DNA from: an uncultured Oscillospiraceae bacterium
GTDB lineage: Bacteria > Bacillota > Clostridia > Oscillospirales > Ruminococcaceae
NCBI GenBank assembly: GCA_900539195.1
Contig: UQBC01000007.1
Location: 18,114-82,113, forward strand
Direction: 5' to 3'
DNA: 64,000 nt
The notes beneath the pieces were generated by a model. The model saw only the letters and a program-made list of their open reading frames with translations, searched no databases and was not told the DNA's origin. The first letter of the stretch is position 1. The number at the start of each line of letters is the position of its first letter. Of this stretch, positions 44,066-52,267 are shown in pieces. Position numbers and translations under genes: made by a program.

Positions 44066-44116
44066 CACAAAACGGACATAATAGATAGAAAAGAACTAAA
44101 GAAAAGAGGTCTTGAT

Positions 44117-46636
44117 ATGGAACAGTATGATGTTACAGGTATGAGCTGTGCCGCCTGTAGCGCAAGAGTGGAAAAAGCGGTAACGAAGGTAAAAGGCGTT
44201 ACTTCCTGTTCTGTCAGCCTGCTGACAAATTCAATGGGCGTTGAGGGTACGGCGCCACCGCAGGAAATAATCTCTGCCGTTGAAAAGGCAGGCTACGGTG
44301 CCAAGCTTAAAGGCGCAGGAACAAAGAAAACCGATACCGGCGCCGATTCACTCCGCGATACGGAAACGCCGAAGCTCAGGAAAAGACTTATAGCTTCGGT
44401 TATATTCCTTGTAATTCTTATGTACTTCTCAATGGGACATATGATGTGGGGATTTCCGCTTCCGTCATGGTTTGAAGGAAATCATGTGGCTATGGGACTT
44501 GTACAGCTGCTGCTAAGCGCAATTATAATGGTTATAAACAACAAGTTCTTTGTAAACGGATTCAAGGGATTTATTAACCGTTCGCCGAATATGGATACGC
44601 TTGTGGCGCTCGGCTCGGGGGCGTCATTCGTATGGAGCGTATACGCTCTGTTTATGATGACGGACGCACAGCTTCATGGAAATACAGACGCTGTTATGAT
44701 GTATATGGACGAGTTCTATTTTGAATCGGCGGCTATGATACTTACGCTTATCACGGTTGGTAAGATGCTTGAAGCCCGTTCAAAGGGAAAAACCACCGAC
44801 GCACTCAAAGGTCTTATGAAGCTTGCACCCAAAACAGCAAACGTCATAAGAAACGGCGCAGAGCAGACAATTCCTGCCGAAGAAGTTGTAAAAGACGATA
44901 TTTTCGTTGTACGTCCGGGTGAAAGCATCCCTGTTGACGCAGTAGTGACTGACGGCGAAAGCACGGTCAACGAATCCGCACTGACGGGCGAAAGTATTCC
45001 TGTTGACAAGACGGTAGGCGATAACGTTTCGGCGGCAACTATCAATCAGACGGGTTTTATCACCTGTAAGGCAACCCGTGTAGGCGAGGACACCACATTG
45101 TCGCAGATCATAAAAATGGTGAGCGATGCGGCGGCAACCAAAGCGCCTATCGCAAAGATTGCCGACAAGGTATCGGGTATATTTGTACCGACTGTTATCA
45201 CGATTTCAATCATAACAATGATAGTGTGGTTATTGCTCGGTCAGGATTTTGCATACGCTCTTGCAAGAGGTATTTCGGTGCTTGTGATAAGCTGTCCTTG
45301 TGCACTCGGACTTGCAACTCCCGTTGCGATAATGGTCGGAAACGGTGTGGGTGCAAAGAACGGTATTCTTTTCAAGACTGCCGTTTCGCTTGAACAGGCA
45401 GGCAAGACGCAGATAGTTGCACTTGATAAGACGGGTACTATTACTAAAGGTGAGCCTCAGGTTACGGATATAGTATCTGCCGATGGTGTGTCGGAAAGCG
45501 AGCTTTTAAGCCTTGCGGTATCGCTTGAAGCCAAGAGTGAGCATCCGCTTGCAAAGGCAATAAACGATTACGGTGCGCAACACGCAGTTACCGCACGGAA
45601 CGTTGATAACTTCAATGCGCTCAGCGGTAACGGGCTTACAGCAACTATTGACAACGATACGCTTTACGGAGGAAGTCTTAAGTTCATCGGCGAAAAGGTT
45701 GCAGTAAGCGATAAAATAAAGTCGGAGGCTGACAGGCTTTCAAACGAGGGTAAGACGCCCCTGCTGTTCAGTAAAAACGACAAGGCTCTGGGTATGATCG
45801 CAGTTGCGGATACGATAAAGGAGGATAGCCCGGACGCAATAAAGCAGCTGAGAAATATGGGTATAAAGGTCGTTATGCTGACGGGCGACAACGAGCGTAC
45901 CGCAAAGGCTATCGGTGAAAAGGCAGGCGTTGACGAGGTCATAGCAGGTGTTCTCCCCGACGGCAAGGAAGCGGTTATCCGCTCGCTTAAAGCTCAGGGC
46001 AAGGTTACAATGGTCGGTGACGGTATAAACGACGCTCCGGCGCTGACTGCCGCAGATACAGGCATCGCTATAGGCGCAGGAACAGACGTTGCAATAGACG
46101 CCGCCGATGTTGTGCTGATGAAGAGCAGGCTTACAGATGTTCCGGCGGCAATAAGGCTTTCCCACTCGTCACTGCGTAATATACACGAAAATCTTTTCTG
46201 GGCGTTCATCTATAACGTTATCGGCATTCCGCTTGCCGCAGGCGTATTTATACCGCTCGGACTTACGCTGAACCCGATGTTCGGTGCGGCGGCAATGAGC
46301 CTTTCAAGCTTCTGCGTCGTATCGAATGCATTAAGGCTCAACTTCTGCAGGCTGTACAGCACAAAGCACGACAGGAAAGCAAAGCCGATGAACAATATTG
46401 CAATACAGCCGTCCGACACGGCGAAAATAACAAAGACTATAAAAATAAAGGGTATGATGTGCGAAAAATGCGAGCATCATGTAAAGACTGCACTTGAGGC
46501 TATTCCGCAGGTGGTAAGCGCTGTAGCTAGCCATACAGACGGTATCGCCACTGCAATACTTTCGGGAGAGGTTCCCGACAAACAGCTTAAAAAAGCCGTT
46601 GAAAACAGCGGCTATAAAGTAATTTCAATAAAGTAA
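44117..46636 (+). CDS. copA: Copper-exporting P-type ATPase CopA with C-terminal HMA domain
   Basis: 839 residues. N-terminal heavy-metal domain with CAAC (11-14), P1B core with CPC (393-395) in a transmembrane helix, DKTGT (437-441, phosphorylated Asp437), and GDGINDAPAL in the hinge. Unusually, after the last membrane helices a second metal-binding domain is fused at the C-terminus (GMMCEKC, C782 and C785), very like the free CopZ encoded next. Pumps Cu(I) out of the cytoplasm. Good RBS (AAAGAGG) and 51 bp after csoR. Confidence 0.95.
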   Translation: MEQYDVTGMSCAACSARVEKAVTKVKGVTSCSVSLLTNSMGVEGTAPPQEIISAVEKAGYGAKLKGAGTKKTDTGADSLRDTETPKLRKRLIASVIFLVILMYFSMGHMMWGFPLPSWFEGNHVAMGLVQLLLSAIIMVINNKFFVNGFKGFINRSPNMDTLVALGSGASFVWSVYALFMMTDAQLHGNTDAVMMYMDEFYFESAAMILTLITVGKMLEARSKGKTTDALKGLMKLAPKTANVIRNGAEQTIPAEEVVKDDIFVVRPGESIPVDAVVTDGESTVNESALTGESIPVDKTVGDNVSAATINQTGFITCKATRVGEDTTLSQIIKMVSDAAATKAPIAKIADKVSGIFVPTVITISIITMIVWLLLGQDFAYALARGISVLVISCPCALGLATPVAIMVGNGVGAKNGILFKTAVSLEQAGKTQIVALDKTGTITKGEPQVTDIVSADGVSESELLSLAVSLEAKSEHPLAKAINDYGAQHAVTARNVDNFNALSGNGLTATIDNDTLYGGSLKFIGEKVAVSDKIKSEADRLSNEGKTPLLFSKNDKALGMIAVADTIKEDSPDAIKQLRNMGIKVVMLTGDNERTAKAIGEKAGVDEVIAGVLPDGKEAVIRSLKAQGKVTMVGDGINDAPALTAADTGIAIGAGTDVAIDAADVVLMKSRLTDVPAAIRLSHSSLRNIHENLFWAFIYNVIGIPLAAGVFIPLGLTLNPMFGAAAMSLSSFCVVSNALRLNFCRLYSTKHDRKAKPMNNIAIQPSDTAKITKTIKIKGMMCEKCEHHVKTALEAIPQVVSAVASHTDGIATAILSGEVPDKQLKKAVENSGYKVISIK

Positions 46637-46650
46637 CGGAGGAATTTACA

Positions 46651-46902
46651 ATGGTAAAGACAACACTTAAAATCGACGGAATGATGTGTGGAATGTGCGA
46701 ATCACACGTCAATGACGCTATCAGAAATGCTTTTCCTGTAAAGAAGGTCACTTCTTCACATTCAAAGGGCGAAACCGTAATAATCAGTGAGGAGGCGCTT
46801 TCCGCAGATAAGATCAGAGAGGTTATGCAGCCAACGGGCTACGAGCTTAAAGACATAACAAGCGAGCCTTACGAGAAAAAGGGCTTATTCTCAAGAAAGT
46901 AA
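46651..46902 (+). CDS. copZ: Copper chaperone (CopZ-like HMA protein)
   Basis: 83-residue heavy-metal-associated domain. GMMCGMC (Cys13, Cys16) is the Cu(I)-binding loop; the beta-alpha-beta-beta-alpha-beta length fits. The C-terminal GLFSRK tail is extra. Delivers Cu(I) to CopA or to CsoR. Begins 14 bp after copA with GGAGG as RBS. Confidence 0.88.
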   Translation: MVKTTLKIDGMMCGMCESHVNDAIRNAFPVKKVTSSHSKGETVIISEEALSADKIREVMQPTGYELKDITSEPYEKKGLFSRK

Positions 46903-46920
46903 GCCGGAAAAACAAAGATT

Positions 46921-46949
46921 ATGTGCCACAGCATCTCACTGCGGCACAT
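46921..46949 (+). terminator. Terminator of the copper operon
   Basis: ATGTGCC/GGCACAT stem (7 bp, extendable with one mismatch) followed by TTTTTTAT. Confidence 0.75.
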
Positions 46950-46986
46950 TTTTTATATGTATTTTACACAAAAAAACGAAAAACTC

Positions 46987-47015
46987 TTGCTTATTGTAAA
47001 GAAATGCACTATAAT
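46987..47015 (+). promoter_or_regulatory. Promoter of the amino-acid ABC operon
   Basis: TTGCTT (46987-46992), 17 bp, TATAAT (47010-47015). About 55 nt leader; no riboswitch-like structure seen. Confidence 0.65.
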
Positions 47016-47075
47016 ATTAACGATAGCGCAAAAGCGCATACTAAAACAGAAAGAATTTAAAAAAGAGGTATTTTT

Positions 47076-47819
47076 ATGAAGATCAAAAGAATAATTGCAG
47101 GTATACTCGTAGCCGCAACCTGCGGTCTTGCTATGGCAGGCTGTCAGTCAAACACAACAGGCGGCAAGCTCATTATGGCTACAGAACCCGGTTTCGCTCC
47201 TTATGAATATATGAGCGGTAACGATGTTGTAGGTATCGACGTTGATATTGCAAACGAAGTTGCAAAGGAGCTCGGTATGGAGCTTGAGATTCAGACAATG
47301 GACTTTGACGGTGCGCTTTTAGCCGTACAGCAGGGCAAGGTTGACTTTGCAGCAGCAGGCATCTCGGTTACTCCCGAGCGTCAGGAGGCTATGGACTTCT
47401 CAATCGAATACGCTAAGTCAAAGCAGGTTATCGTTGTACTCAAGGGAGCAAACAGAGTAAAGAGTGCCGATGATCTCGGCGGTGACACAAAGATTGCCGT
47501 TCAGATGTCAACAGTTGCCGATACATATGTAACAGACGATCTTAAGAAGGAACCCTCACGTTATACAAAGTACGTTCAGGCGGCAGAAGACTTAAAGAAC
47601 GATAAGGTTGACTGCATCGTTATGGACGAGCTTCCCGCAAAGGAAATGGTAAAGGGTAATGACAACCTTGAAATTCTTGACGGCGAGGTATTCACAGACA
47701 AGTACGCTTTTGCTTTCAAGAAGGGCAACACAGAGCTTGAAGAAAAGGTAAACAAGGTTCTTCAGAAGCTGATTGACGAAGGCAAGGTTGACGAGTTCAC
47801 ACTTAACCACACTAAGTAA
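47076..47819 (+). CDS. Amino-acid ABC transporter substrate-binding lipoprotein
   Basis: 247 residues, lipobox LAMAGC with the modified Cys at 23. Family 3 solute-binding protein: EPGFAPYEYMSGNDVVGIDVDIANEV is the start signature and DFAAAGISVTPERQEAMDFS the ligand-site block. The acidic and aromatic pattern suits a polar amino acid; specificity is not fixed. Operon with the permease (69 bp) and ATPase downstream. Confidence 0.9.
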   Translation: MKIKRIIAGILVAATCGLAMAGCQSNTTGGKLIMATEPGFAPYEYMSGNDVVGIDVDIANEVAKELGMELEIQTMDFDGALLAVQQGKVDFAAAGISVTPERQEAMDFSIEYAKSKQVIVVLKGANRVKSADDLGGDTKIAVQMSTVADTYVTDDLKKEPSRYTKYVQAAEDLKNDKVDCIVMDELPAKEMVKGNDNLEILDGEVFTDKYAFAFKKGNTELEEKVNKVLQKLIDEGKVDEFTLNHTK

Positions 47820-47888
47820 TAATCAGAAAATCGGGCGGTGAAATGCCGCCCGTCTTTTTTGAAAGGCATAAGACGGAGGAATTAAGAA

Positions 47889-48590
47889 TTGGACTTCTTT
47901 CTTGGTATATGGGATGCCATTGATAAGGCGCTTATAAGAGAAAACCGTTATGAATTCTATTTGAGCGGTATCGGAAACACACTGCTCATATCGCTGTTTG
48001 CGGTTATTCTCGGTTTTCTTATCGGTGCATTCGTGGCAGTAGTAAAGCAGTTATGCGCAGGCAGGAGAGGTATCGGCTGGATAGCTAAAATATGCGACCT
48101 GTATGTATTTGTGATAAGAGGTACGCCCGTACTTGTACAGCTGTTGCTCATAAACGCAGTTCTGTTCAACTACAGAGGCGCAAACGCAATAGTTGCCGCA
48201 GTTTTGTGCTTCGGTATAAATTCGGGTGCGTATGTTGCGGAGATTGTCCGTGCAGGTATCGAGTCTATAGACAAGGGTCAGACAGAGGCAGGAAGATCGC
48301 TGGGTCTCGGCGCAGGTCAGACAATGTGGCTTATCGTGCTTCCGCAGGCTATAAAGAACATACTTCCCGCACTCGGAAACGAATTTATCGTACTGGTAAA
48401 GGAAACCTCGATAGCAGGCTACATTGCGGTAACGGATATTACCAAAGCGGCACAGTATGTAGGCTCAAAGACATATGACCTTATTACCCCGCTTCTCATT
48501 GCGGCGGCATTCTATCTGATACTGGTATTTATTCTGACAAAACTCCAGAAACTGCTTGAGAGGAGGCTTGGCAAGAGTGATAGACGTTAA
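47889..48590 (+). CDS. Amino-acid ABC transporter permease
   Basis: 233-residue HisMQ-type permease from a TTG start, GGAGG 8 nt upstream. VIRGTPVLVQLLLINAVLF and the EAA loop EAGRSLGLGAGQTMWLIVLPQA are diagnostic. About five membrane helices. Its last 14 bp overlap the ATPase start. Confidence 0.91.
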   Translation: MDFFLGIWDAIDKALIRENRYEFYLSGIGNTLLISLFAVILGFLIGAFVAVVKQLCAGRRGIGWIAKICDLYVFVIRGTPVLVQLLLINAVLFNYRGANAIVAAVLCFGINSGAYVAEIVRAGIESIDKGQTEAGRSLGLGAGQTMWLIVLPQAIKNILPALGNEFIVLVKETSIAGYIAVTDITKAAQYVGSKTYDLITPLLIAAAFYLILVFILTKLQKLLERRLGKSDRR

Positions 48591-49299
48591 GGATCTCAGT
48601 AAATCGTTTGGCAATCTCCACGTCCTCAACGGGATAAACGAGCATATCTACAAAGGCGAAAAGGTAGTTATCATAGGGCCTTCCGGTTCGGGTAAAAGTA
48701 CGTTCCTGCGTTGTCTTAACCTTATGGAAAAGCCGACAAGCGGAAGTATCTGCGTTGAAGGTGAATACATCACCGACCGCAAGGCTAACGTAAACCTTAT
48801 AAGAAGAAAGATGGGTATGGTGTTCCAGCACTTCAATCTGTTCCCCCATCTGACGATAAAGAAAAACATAACCTTAGCTCCCGTTAAGCTCGGCCTTATG
48901 ACAAAGGAAGAGGCTGACGCAGAGGCAATGCGGCTTTTAGAGCGTGTTGGTCTTGCAGACAAGGCAGACGCTTATCCTCCGCAGTTATCGGGCGGTCAGA
49001 AGCAGAGAATCGCTATCGTCCGTGCGCTTGCCATGAAGCCCGATGTTATGCTTTTCGACGAGCCGACCTCGGCACTCGATCCCGAAATGGTAGGAGAGGT
49101 TCTCGATCTTATGAAAAAGCTTGCCGACGACGGTATGACAATGGTTGTCGTAACTCACGAAATGGGATTTGCCCGTGAGGTTGCGTCAAGAGTAATGTTT
49201 ATGTCTGACGGTCAGATAGTTGAACAGGGTCCTCCCGATGAATTCTTCGCAAACCCCAAAAATCCAAGACTTAAGGACTTTTTATCAAAGGTGCTTTAA
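48577..49299 (+). CDS. Amino-acid ABC transporter ATP-binding protein
   Basis: 240 residues from GTG 48577 (AGGAGG 10 nt upstream); TTG codons at 48556 and 48568 are alternatives. Walker A GPSGSGKST, LSGGQKQR and MLFDEPTSALDPE are intact, and VTHEMGFAREV is the polar-amino-acid GlnQ-type switch region. Closes a complete importer of the polar amino-acid family. Confidence 0.92.
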   Translation: MIDVKDLSKSFGNLHVLNGINEHIYKGEKVVIIGPSGSGKSTFLRCLNLMEKPTSGSICVEGEYITDRKANVNLIRRKMGMVFQHFNLFPHLTIKKNITLAPVKLGLMTKEEADAEAMRLLERVGLADKADAYPPQLSGGQKQRIAIVRALAMKPDVMLFDEPTSALDPEMVGEVLDLMKKLADDGMTMVVVTHEMGFAREVASRVMFMSDGQIVEQGPPDEFFANPKNPRLKDFLSKVL

Positions 49300-49418
49300 T
49301 ATGAAACAAACCCGACAGGTACGATTTAATAAACGTATCTGCCGGGTTTTATATTTCTTTATAATAGATTGGGTTATCGGTAAGCCCGAGGATATAAACT
49401 ACGTTAGTCCTATAATAT

Positions 49419-49655
49419 CTACCGGTTTGATGAGCGTTGCCGATTTTTGCCGTCCTTTCTCCCGGACACTGCTTCCATATCAAACATAGCAAGCGCCGTG
49501 TTGACTTTATCCATACGCACGGTTTCCTTGCCCTGCTCAAGCTCACGGACAAAGCGCAGATCAAGCCCCGAACGCATTGCAAATTCTTCCTGAGTGAGTC
49601 CGGCTTCTTTTCGCTTTGTTTTTATGAACTGAGCTATTTTGTTCAAGTATATCAT
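49419..49655 (-). CDS. XRE-family (HipB-like) DNA-binding protein
   Basis: 78 residues. Helix-turn-helix spanning about 6-55: TKRKEAGLTQEEFAMRSGLDLRFVRELEQGKE is the Cro/C1 pattern, and the short VRMDKVNTALAMFDME segment is like HipB-type antitoxins. No HipA kinase gene follows or precedes it, so it is either an orphan antitoxin or a plain regulator. The RBS is weak. Operator-like palindromes lie in its promoter and farther upstream (49683-49832), suggesting autoregulation. Confidence 0.75.
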   Translation of the reverse strand: MIYLNKIAQFIKTKRKEAGLTQEEFAMRSGLDLRFVRELEQGKETVRMDKVNTALAMFDMEAVSGRKDGKNRQRSSNR

Positions 49656-49679
49656 TTTCGCTGTTATAATATGTAATGC

Positions 49680-49832
49680 ATTTTACGCCCTTTAGGGTAT
49701 AGTGTCAAGGTGATTTATATATTATTATACCCTAAAAGAAAAGGTGCAATTTATGCGACTGTTGTTCAGATTATACCCTATAGGGTGTAATTCTGATTTG
49801 CGGTGACTATTTTATACCTTTTAGGGTATAAA
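49680..49832. promoter_or_regulatory. XRE gene promoter with array of four operator-like sites
   Basis: Minus-strand TTGACA (49708-49703), 17 bp, TAAAAT (49685-49680) drives the XRE gene. Site O1 (ACGCCCTTTAGGGTAT, 49685-49700) sits in the spacer. O2 is a half-site TATACCCTAAAAG (49726-49738), O3 is TTATACCCTATAGGGTGTAA (49771-49790), O4 TTTATACCTTTTAGGGTATAAA-like (49811-49832). Centres are about 41-45 bp apart. Confidence 0.65.
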
Positions 49833-49836
49833 AATA

Positions 49837-49858
49837 CGGACGGCAAAAGCCGTCCGCA
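49837..49858. terminator. Hairpin, left duplicate at copy 2
   Basis: CGGACGGC/GCCGTCCG hairpin with AAAA loop; the minus strand is followed by TATTTTTAT, giving it a fair U-tract in the direction of the ferredoxin-like gene's transcript. Confidence 0.65.
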
Positions 49859-50092
49859 CCAGTCAGTCGATAAACCTACATAACTTTTAAAAATGGGTTT
49901 GGGGCGTAGCCCCAATGCGGGTTATCAGTCGTTGGTGTCGCTGCGTCGTGCAGCGACTGTGTGCGACTGACTGCAAGCGTCCTTGCTTGGTGAGGGCGGC
50001 AGCCCCACATTCAGCACCTTTCCGAGGGGAAGGGGTTAGGGATTGAGAATGAGCTACATTTCTCAAAAACAGACTTTTTCTACAACCAGATA

Positions 50093-50114
50093 CGGACGGC
50101 AAAAGCCGTCCGCA
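50093..50114 (-). terminator. Hairpin, right duplicate at copy 2
   Basis: Same hairpin as 49837-49858, 7 bp past the ferredoxin-like stop codon. The minus strand continues TATCTGG, so the U-tract is lost here, exactly as at the right duplicate of copy 1. Confidence 0.65.
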
Positions 50115-50121
50115 CTTATAT

Positions 50122-50850
50122 TTACATTTCGGTGAGCTGTCCGTCTACCGTTACGATAGCAACGTGCCACGGAATGAACTTACCGCTGTTCTGTAAAGCT
50201 GTCTTAACGGCATTTTCAATGCCTGCGCAGCACGGAACCTCCATTCTCACTACCGTAACGCTCTTTATATCGTTGTTTCTGATTATTTCTGTCAGCTTTT
50301 CGGTATAATCAACGCTGTCGAGCTTTGGGCAACCGATAAGCGTAATTCTGTTCTTTATAAACTTGTTGTGGAAATCGCCGTAGGCATAAGCAGTGCAGTC
50401 GGCGGCTACCAACAGATTTGTTCCGTCAAACCACGGCGCAGAGGTCGGGACAAGCTTTATCTGTACAGGCCACTGTGAAAGCTCACTGCGGATCCCGGTA
50501 TGTCCGCTTTCATGCTCATGACATGAGCAATCTTCATTGTGATGTTCTGTTATGAGCGCTTTTGCGTGAGTTCCGGGACAACCGCAGGGCAGGGGCTTTT
50601 CTGAAATGGCTTTTTCCTGCTTTGCTTTTAATACCGCCTGTTCGTCATAAGCGGGTGCTTCACGCTTCTCAAAGCTTATAGCACCTGTCGGACAGGCAGG
50701 TAAGCAGTCGCCCAGACCGTCGCAGTAATGCTCTCTCACAAGCTTTGCCTTACCGTCAACTATATCAATCGCACCCTCGTGGCAGGCTGTGGCGCAAAGT
50801 CCGCAACCGTTGCACTTCTCTTCGTCTATCTTTATTATCTTTCTTATCAT
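50122..50850 (-). CDS. 4Fe-4S ferredoxin-type iron-sulfur protein
   Basis: 242 residues. CNGCGLCATACHEG (13-26) and CDGLGDCLPACPTG (43-56) are two ferredoxin cluster motifs. The remainder (about 70-242) carries a His/Cys-rich segment (CGCPGTHAKALITEHHNEDCSCHEHESGH-like, about 93-120) that could bind metal, and a C-terminal domain with PCCAG and GCPKLDSVDY. Such proteins occur in anaerobes with no firmly known role; electron transfer is inferred. Start ATG follows AAAGGA. Note a spacing irregularity in the second cluster (C43-x5-C49-x3-C53). Confidence 0.8.
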   Translation of the reverse strand: MIRKIIKIDEEKCNGCGLCATACHEGAIDIVDGKAKLVREHYCDGLGDCLPACPTGAISFEKREAPAYDEQAVLKAKQEKAISEKPLPCGCPGTHAKALITEHHNEDCSCHEHESGHTGIRSELSQWPVQIKLVPTSAPWFDGTNLLVAADCTAYAYGDFHNKFIKNRITLIGCPKLDSVDYTEKLTEIIRNNDIKSVTVVRMEVPCCAGIENAVKTALQNSGKFIPWHVAIVTVDGQLTEM

Positions 50851-51215
50851 ACTTTTTCCTTTCTTGTCATAGAGTTTTAACCTGTGACTGTATTGTAACA
50901 CAGAAAGTCAATAATGTATGTTGTTTTTACAACAAAACTCACATTGGCTTAACAGATTTCAAAATGCAACGTCTGAGAAAAAAGTACCACATATTGTACA
51001 GGACGGACAAGAAAATACACTTTATATAAAAACGCCGTTGAAAATGACTTGCGGTTGTGCAATTCAATGAAATTTCGACTTGATACGACATTTTGTAAAT
51101 TTTATCTTGAAAAAGTGCAAAATCAGCATTATAATTAAGAAAGTAAATGACCAACGATCGGTTTTAATATATAATTGCGGTAACATTTACGCCGCATACA
51201 GAATAAGGGATTTTA
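50851..51215. other. Divergent intergenic region, ferredoxin-like gene and SGNH hydrolase
   Basis: 365 bp, AT-rich. Holds a promoter for the hydrolase gene (TTGAAA 51107-51112, 17 bp, TATAAT 51130-51135). I could not identify a good promoter for the minus-strand ferredoxin-like gene and see no small gene. Confidence 0.55.
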
Positions 51216-52106
51216 ATGTACTATAATAAATTTGGCTCCGTTTCGCCTACGAAATGGTTTTTGCTGTTGTGTCTGCCGCTGACTGCGGCTATAATCTGCA
51301 CAGCCTGCAATAACGCTTATGCCGCTGCGGCTTCGGATAACGGTATAAGCTATGACAACACTGTTTCTGAAGAAGAAATCTCGTCTTCTGCCGAAACGGA
51401 AACGACAACAACAACGACAATAAAAGAAGAACCCAAGCCTCAGCCTGAACCGGATTATACCATTACAAAGGCTATGTATAAATACTTCGACCAGTTTGCA
51501 CTGGTTGGCGACAGCGTTTGCTCCGGCTTTGCAAGCGCAGGATATTTCAAGCAGGAAAACAATCTTGCAAGACCCAGTATAGCTGCATGGAATATTCACC
51601 AGTTTCTTATAACATCAAACGATCTAAGTACGGATGTGCTGGTTCATCTTTATAACAAACAGCCCAAATACGTACTGTTCTCTATGGGACTGAATGATGT
51701 GAATCTCACCACTAAAGAACAGTTTGTTGAAAATTATATGCAGCTTTTGTATCAATGCAAGCAGGCGAGTCCCAACAGTGAGTTTATCATTATGGCAATA
51801 ACACCTGTACGCAGTAAATTCTGCAAGAACGAAAAAATCGATGAATATAACACAGCGCTTGCAAATGCCGTGAAATACAGTTATTGTAAGCATTATCATT
51901 TTGTCGATCCGACCGATCTGCTTAAGGGCAATGATAATAAGCTCAGGGAGAAGTATGCCTTTGAAGACGGCACTCACCTTGAAATGAGCGGCATGAAAGT
52001 CTGTCTGTGGTATATGTATAATCAGAATATAAGATATGATTTTACAGAAGATGAATTAAAAGAACCTCGTTGTCCCGATATTTCACAGTATGAGTATCTT
52101 TATTGA
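51216..52106 (+). CDS. Secreted SGNH/GDSL hydrolase
   Basis: 296 residues. N-terminal signal or anchor (about 12-36), Ser/Glu/Thr and Pro/Glu-rich linker (50-80), then an SGNH domain: GDS (98-100, nucleophile Ser100), GLND (158-161, block III), and DGTH (251-254, catalytic Asp251 and His254). These hydrolases remove acetyl or acyl groups from glycans or lipids. IICTAC before residue 31 resembles a lipobox but lacks the preferred Leu at -3, so lipidation is uncertain. Confidence 0.82.
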   Translation: MYYNKFGSVSPTKWFLLLCLPLTAAIICTACNNAYAAAASDNGISYDNTVSEEEISSSAETETTTTTTIKEEPKPQPEPDYTITKAMYKYFDQFALVGDSVCSGFASAGYFKQENNLARPSIAAWNIHQFLITSNDLSTDVLVHLYNKQPKYVLFSMGLNDVNLTTKEQFVENYMQLLYQCKQASPNSEFIIMAITPVRSKFCKNEKIDEYNTALANAVKYSYCKHYHFVDPTDLLKGNDNKLREKYAFEDGTHLEMSGMKVCLWYMYNQNIRYDFTEDELKEPRCPDISQYEYLY

Positions 52107-52131
52107 TAATCTTGATTGTATAATGGCACAA

Positions 52132-52174
52132 AAACGGCGGAAATTTGCAGGATTCAAGCAAATTTCCGTCGTTT
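52132..52174 (+). terminator. Terminator of the SGNH hydrolase gene
   Basis: 17-bp stem (AAACGGCGGAAATTTGC and its complement with one G-U pair), 9-nt loop, then TTATT. Long A/T-rich stem. Confidence 0.75.
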
Positions 52175-52189
52175 TATTCATTTTGCCTA

Positions 52190-52218
52190 TTTACTTTTTC
52201 GTATTTGTGTGTTACTAT
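52190..52218 (+). promoter_or_regulatory. Promoter of the orphan amino-acid-binding protein gene
   Basis: TTTACT (52190-52195), 17 bp, TACTAT (52213-52218). Weaker than the other promoters in the window. Confidence 0.5.
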
Positions 52219-52267
52219 ATTAAAGTAATTTTTTAAGGCGTATAAAACGCTTAGAAAGGAAATAAAA

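Larger units (their letters stand above)
49834..50115 (+). repeat. Structured repeat element flanked by duplicated terminator hairpins (copy 2)
   Basis: A 230-bp unit (49860-50089) between two identical 26-bp copies of the local hairpin (49834-49859 and 50090-50115; GGACGGC, AAAA loop, GCCGTCC). It shares both ends with copy 1 (CAGTCGATAAACCT at 49864-49877; AAACAGACTTTTTCTACAA ending at 50085). Internal hairpins: TCAGTCG/CGACTGA (49925-49931/49964-49970) enclosing GTCGCTGC/GCAGCGAC with loop GTCGT (49937-49957), then CAAGC/GCTTG with loop GTCCTT (49974-49989). Stems differ from copy 1 but still pair, and loops differ only by A to G. Frames across it encode only arginine/proline-rich nonsense. 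Confidence 0.75.

Noticed and set aside
49300..49418. HipA kinase or partner toxin next to the HipB-like gene
   Set aside because: Only 119 bp separate it from the ABC ATPase gene and no frame encodes a HipA-like protein; the other side holds the operator array and repeat element.
49349..49582. 77-aa alternative frame over the XRE gene
   Set aside because: Overlaps the XRE gene, which has a recognisable HTH; the alternative frame is arginine/cysteine-rich and has no RBS.
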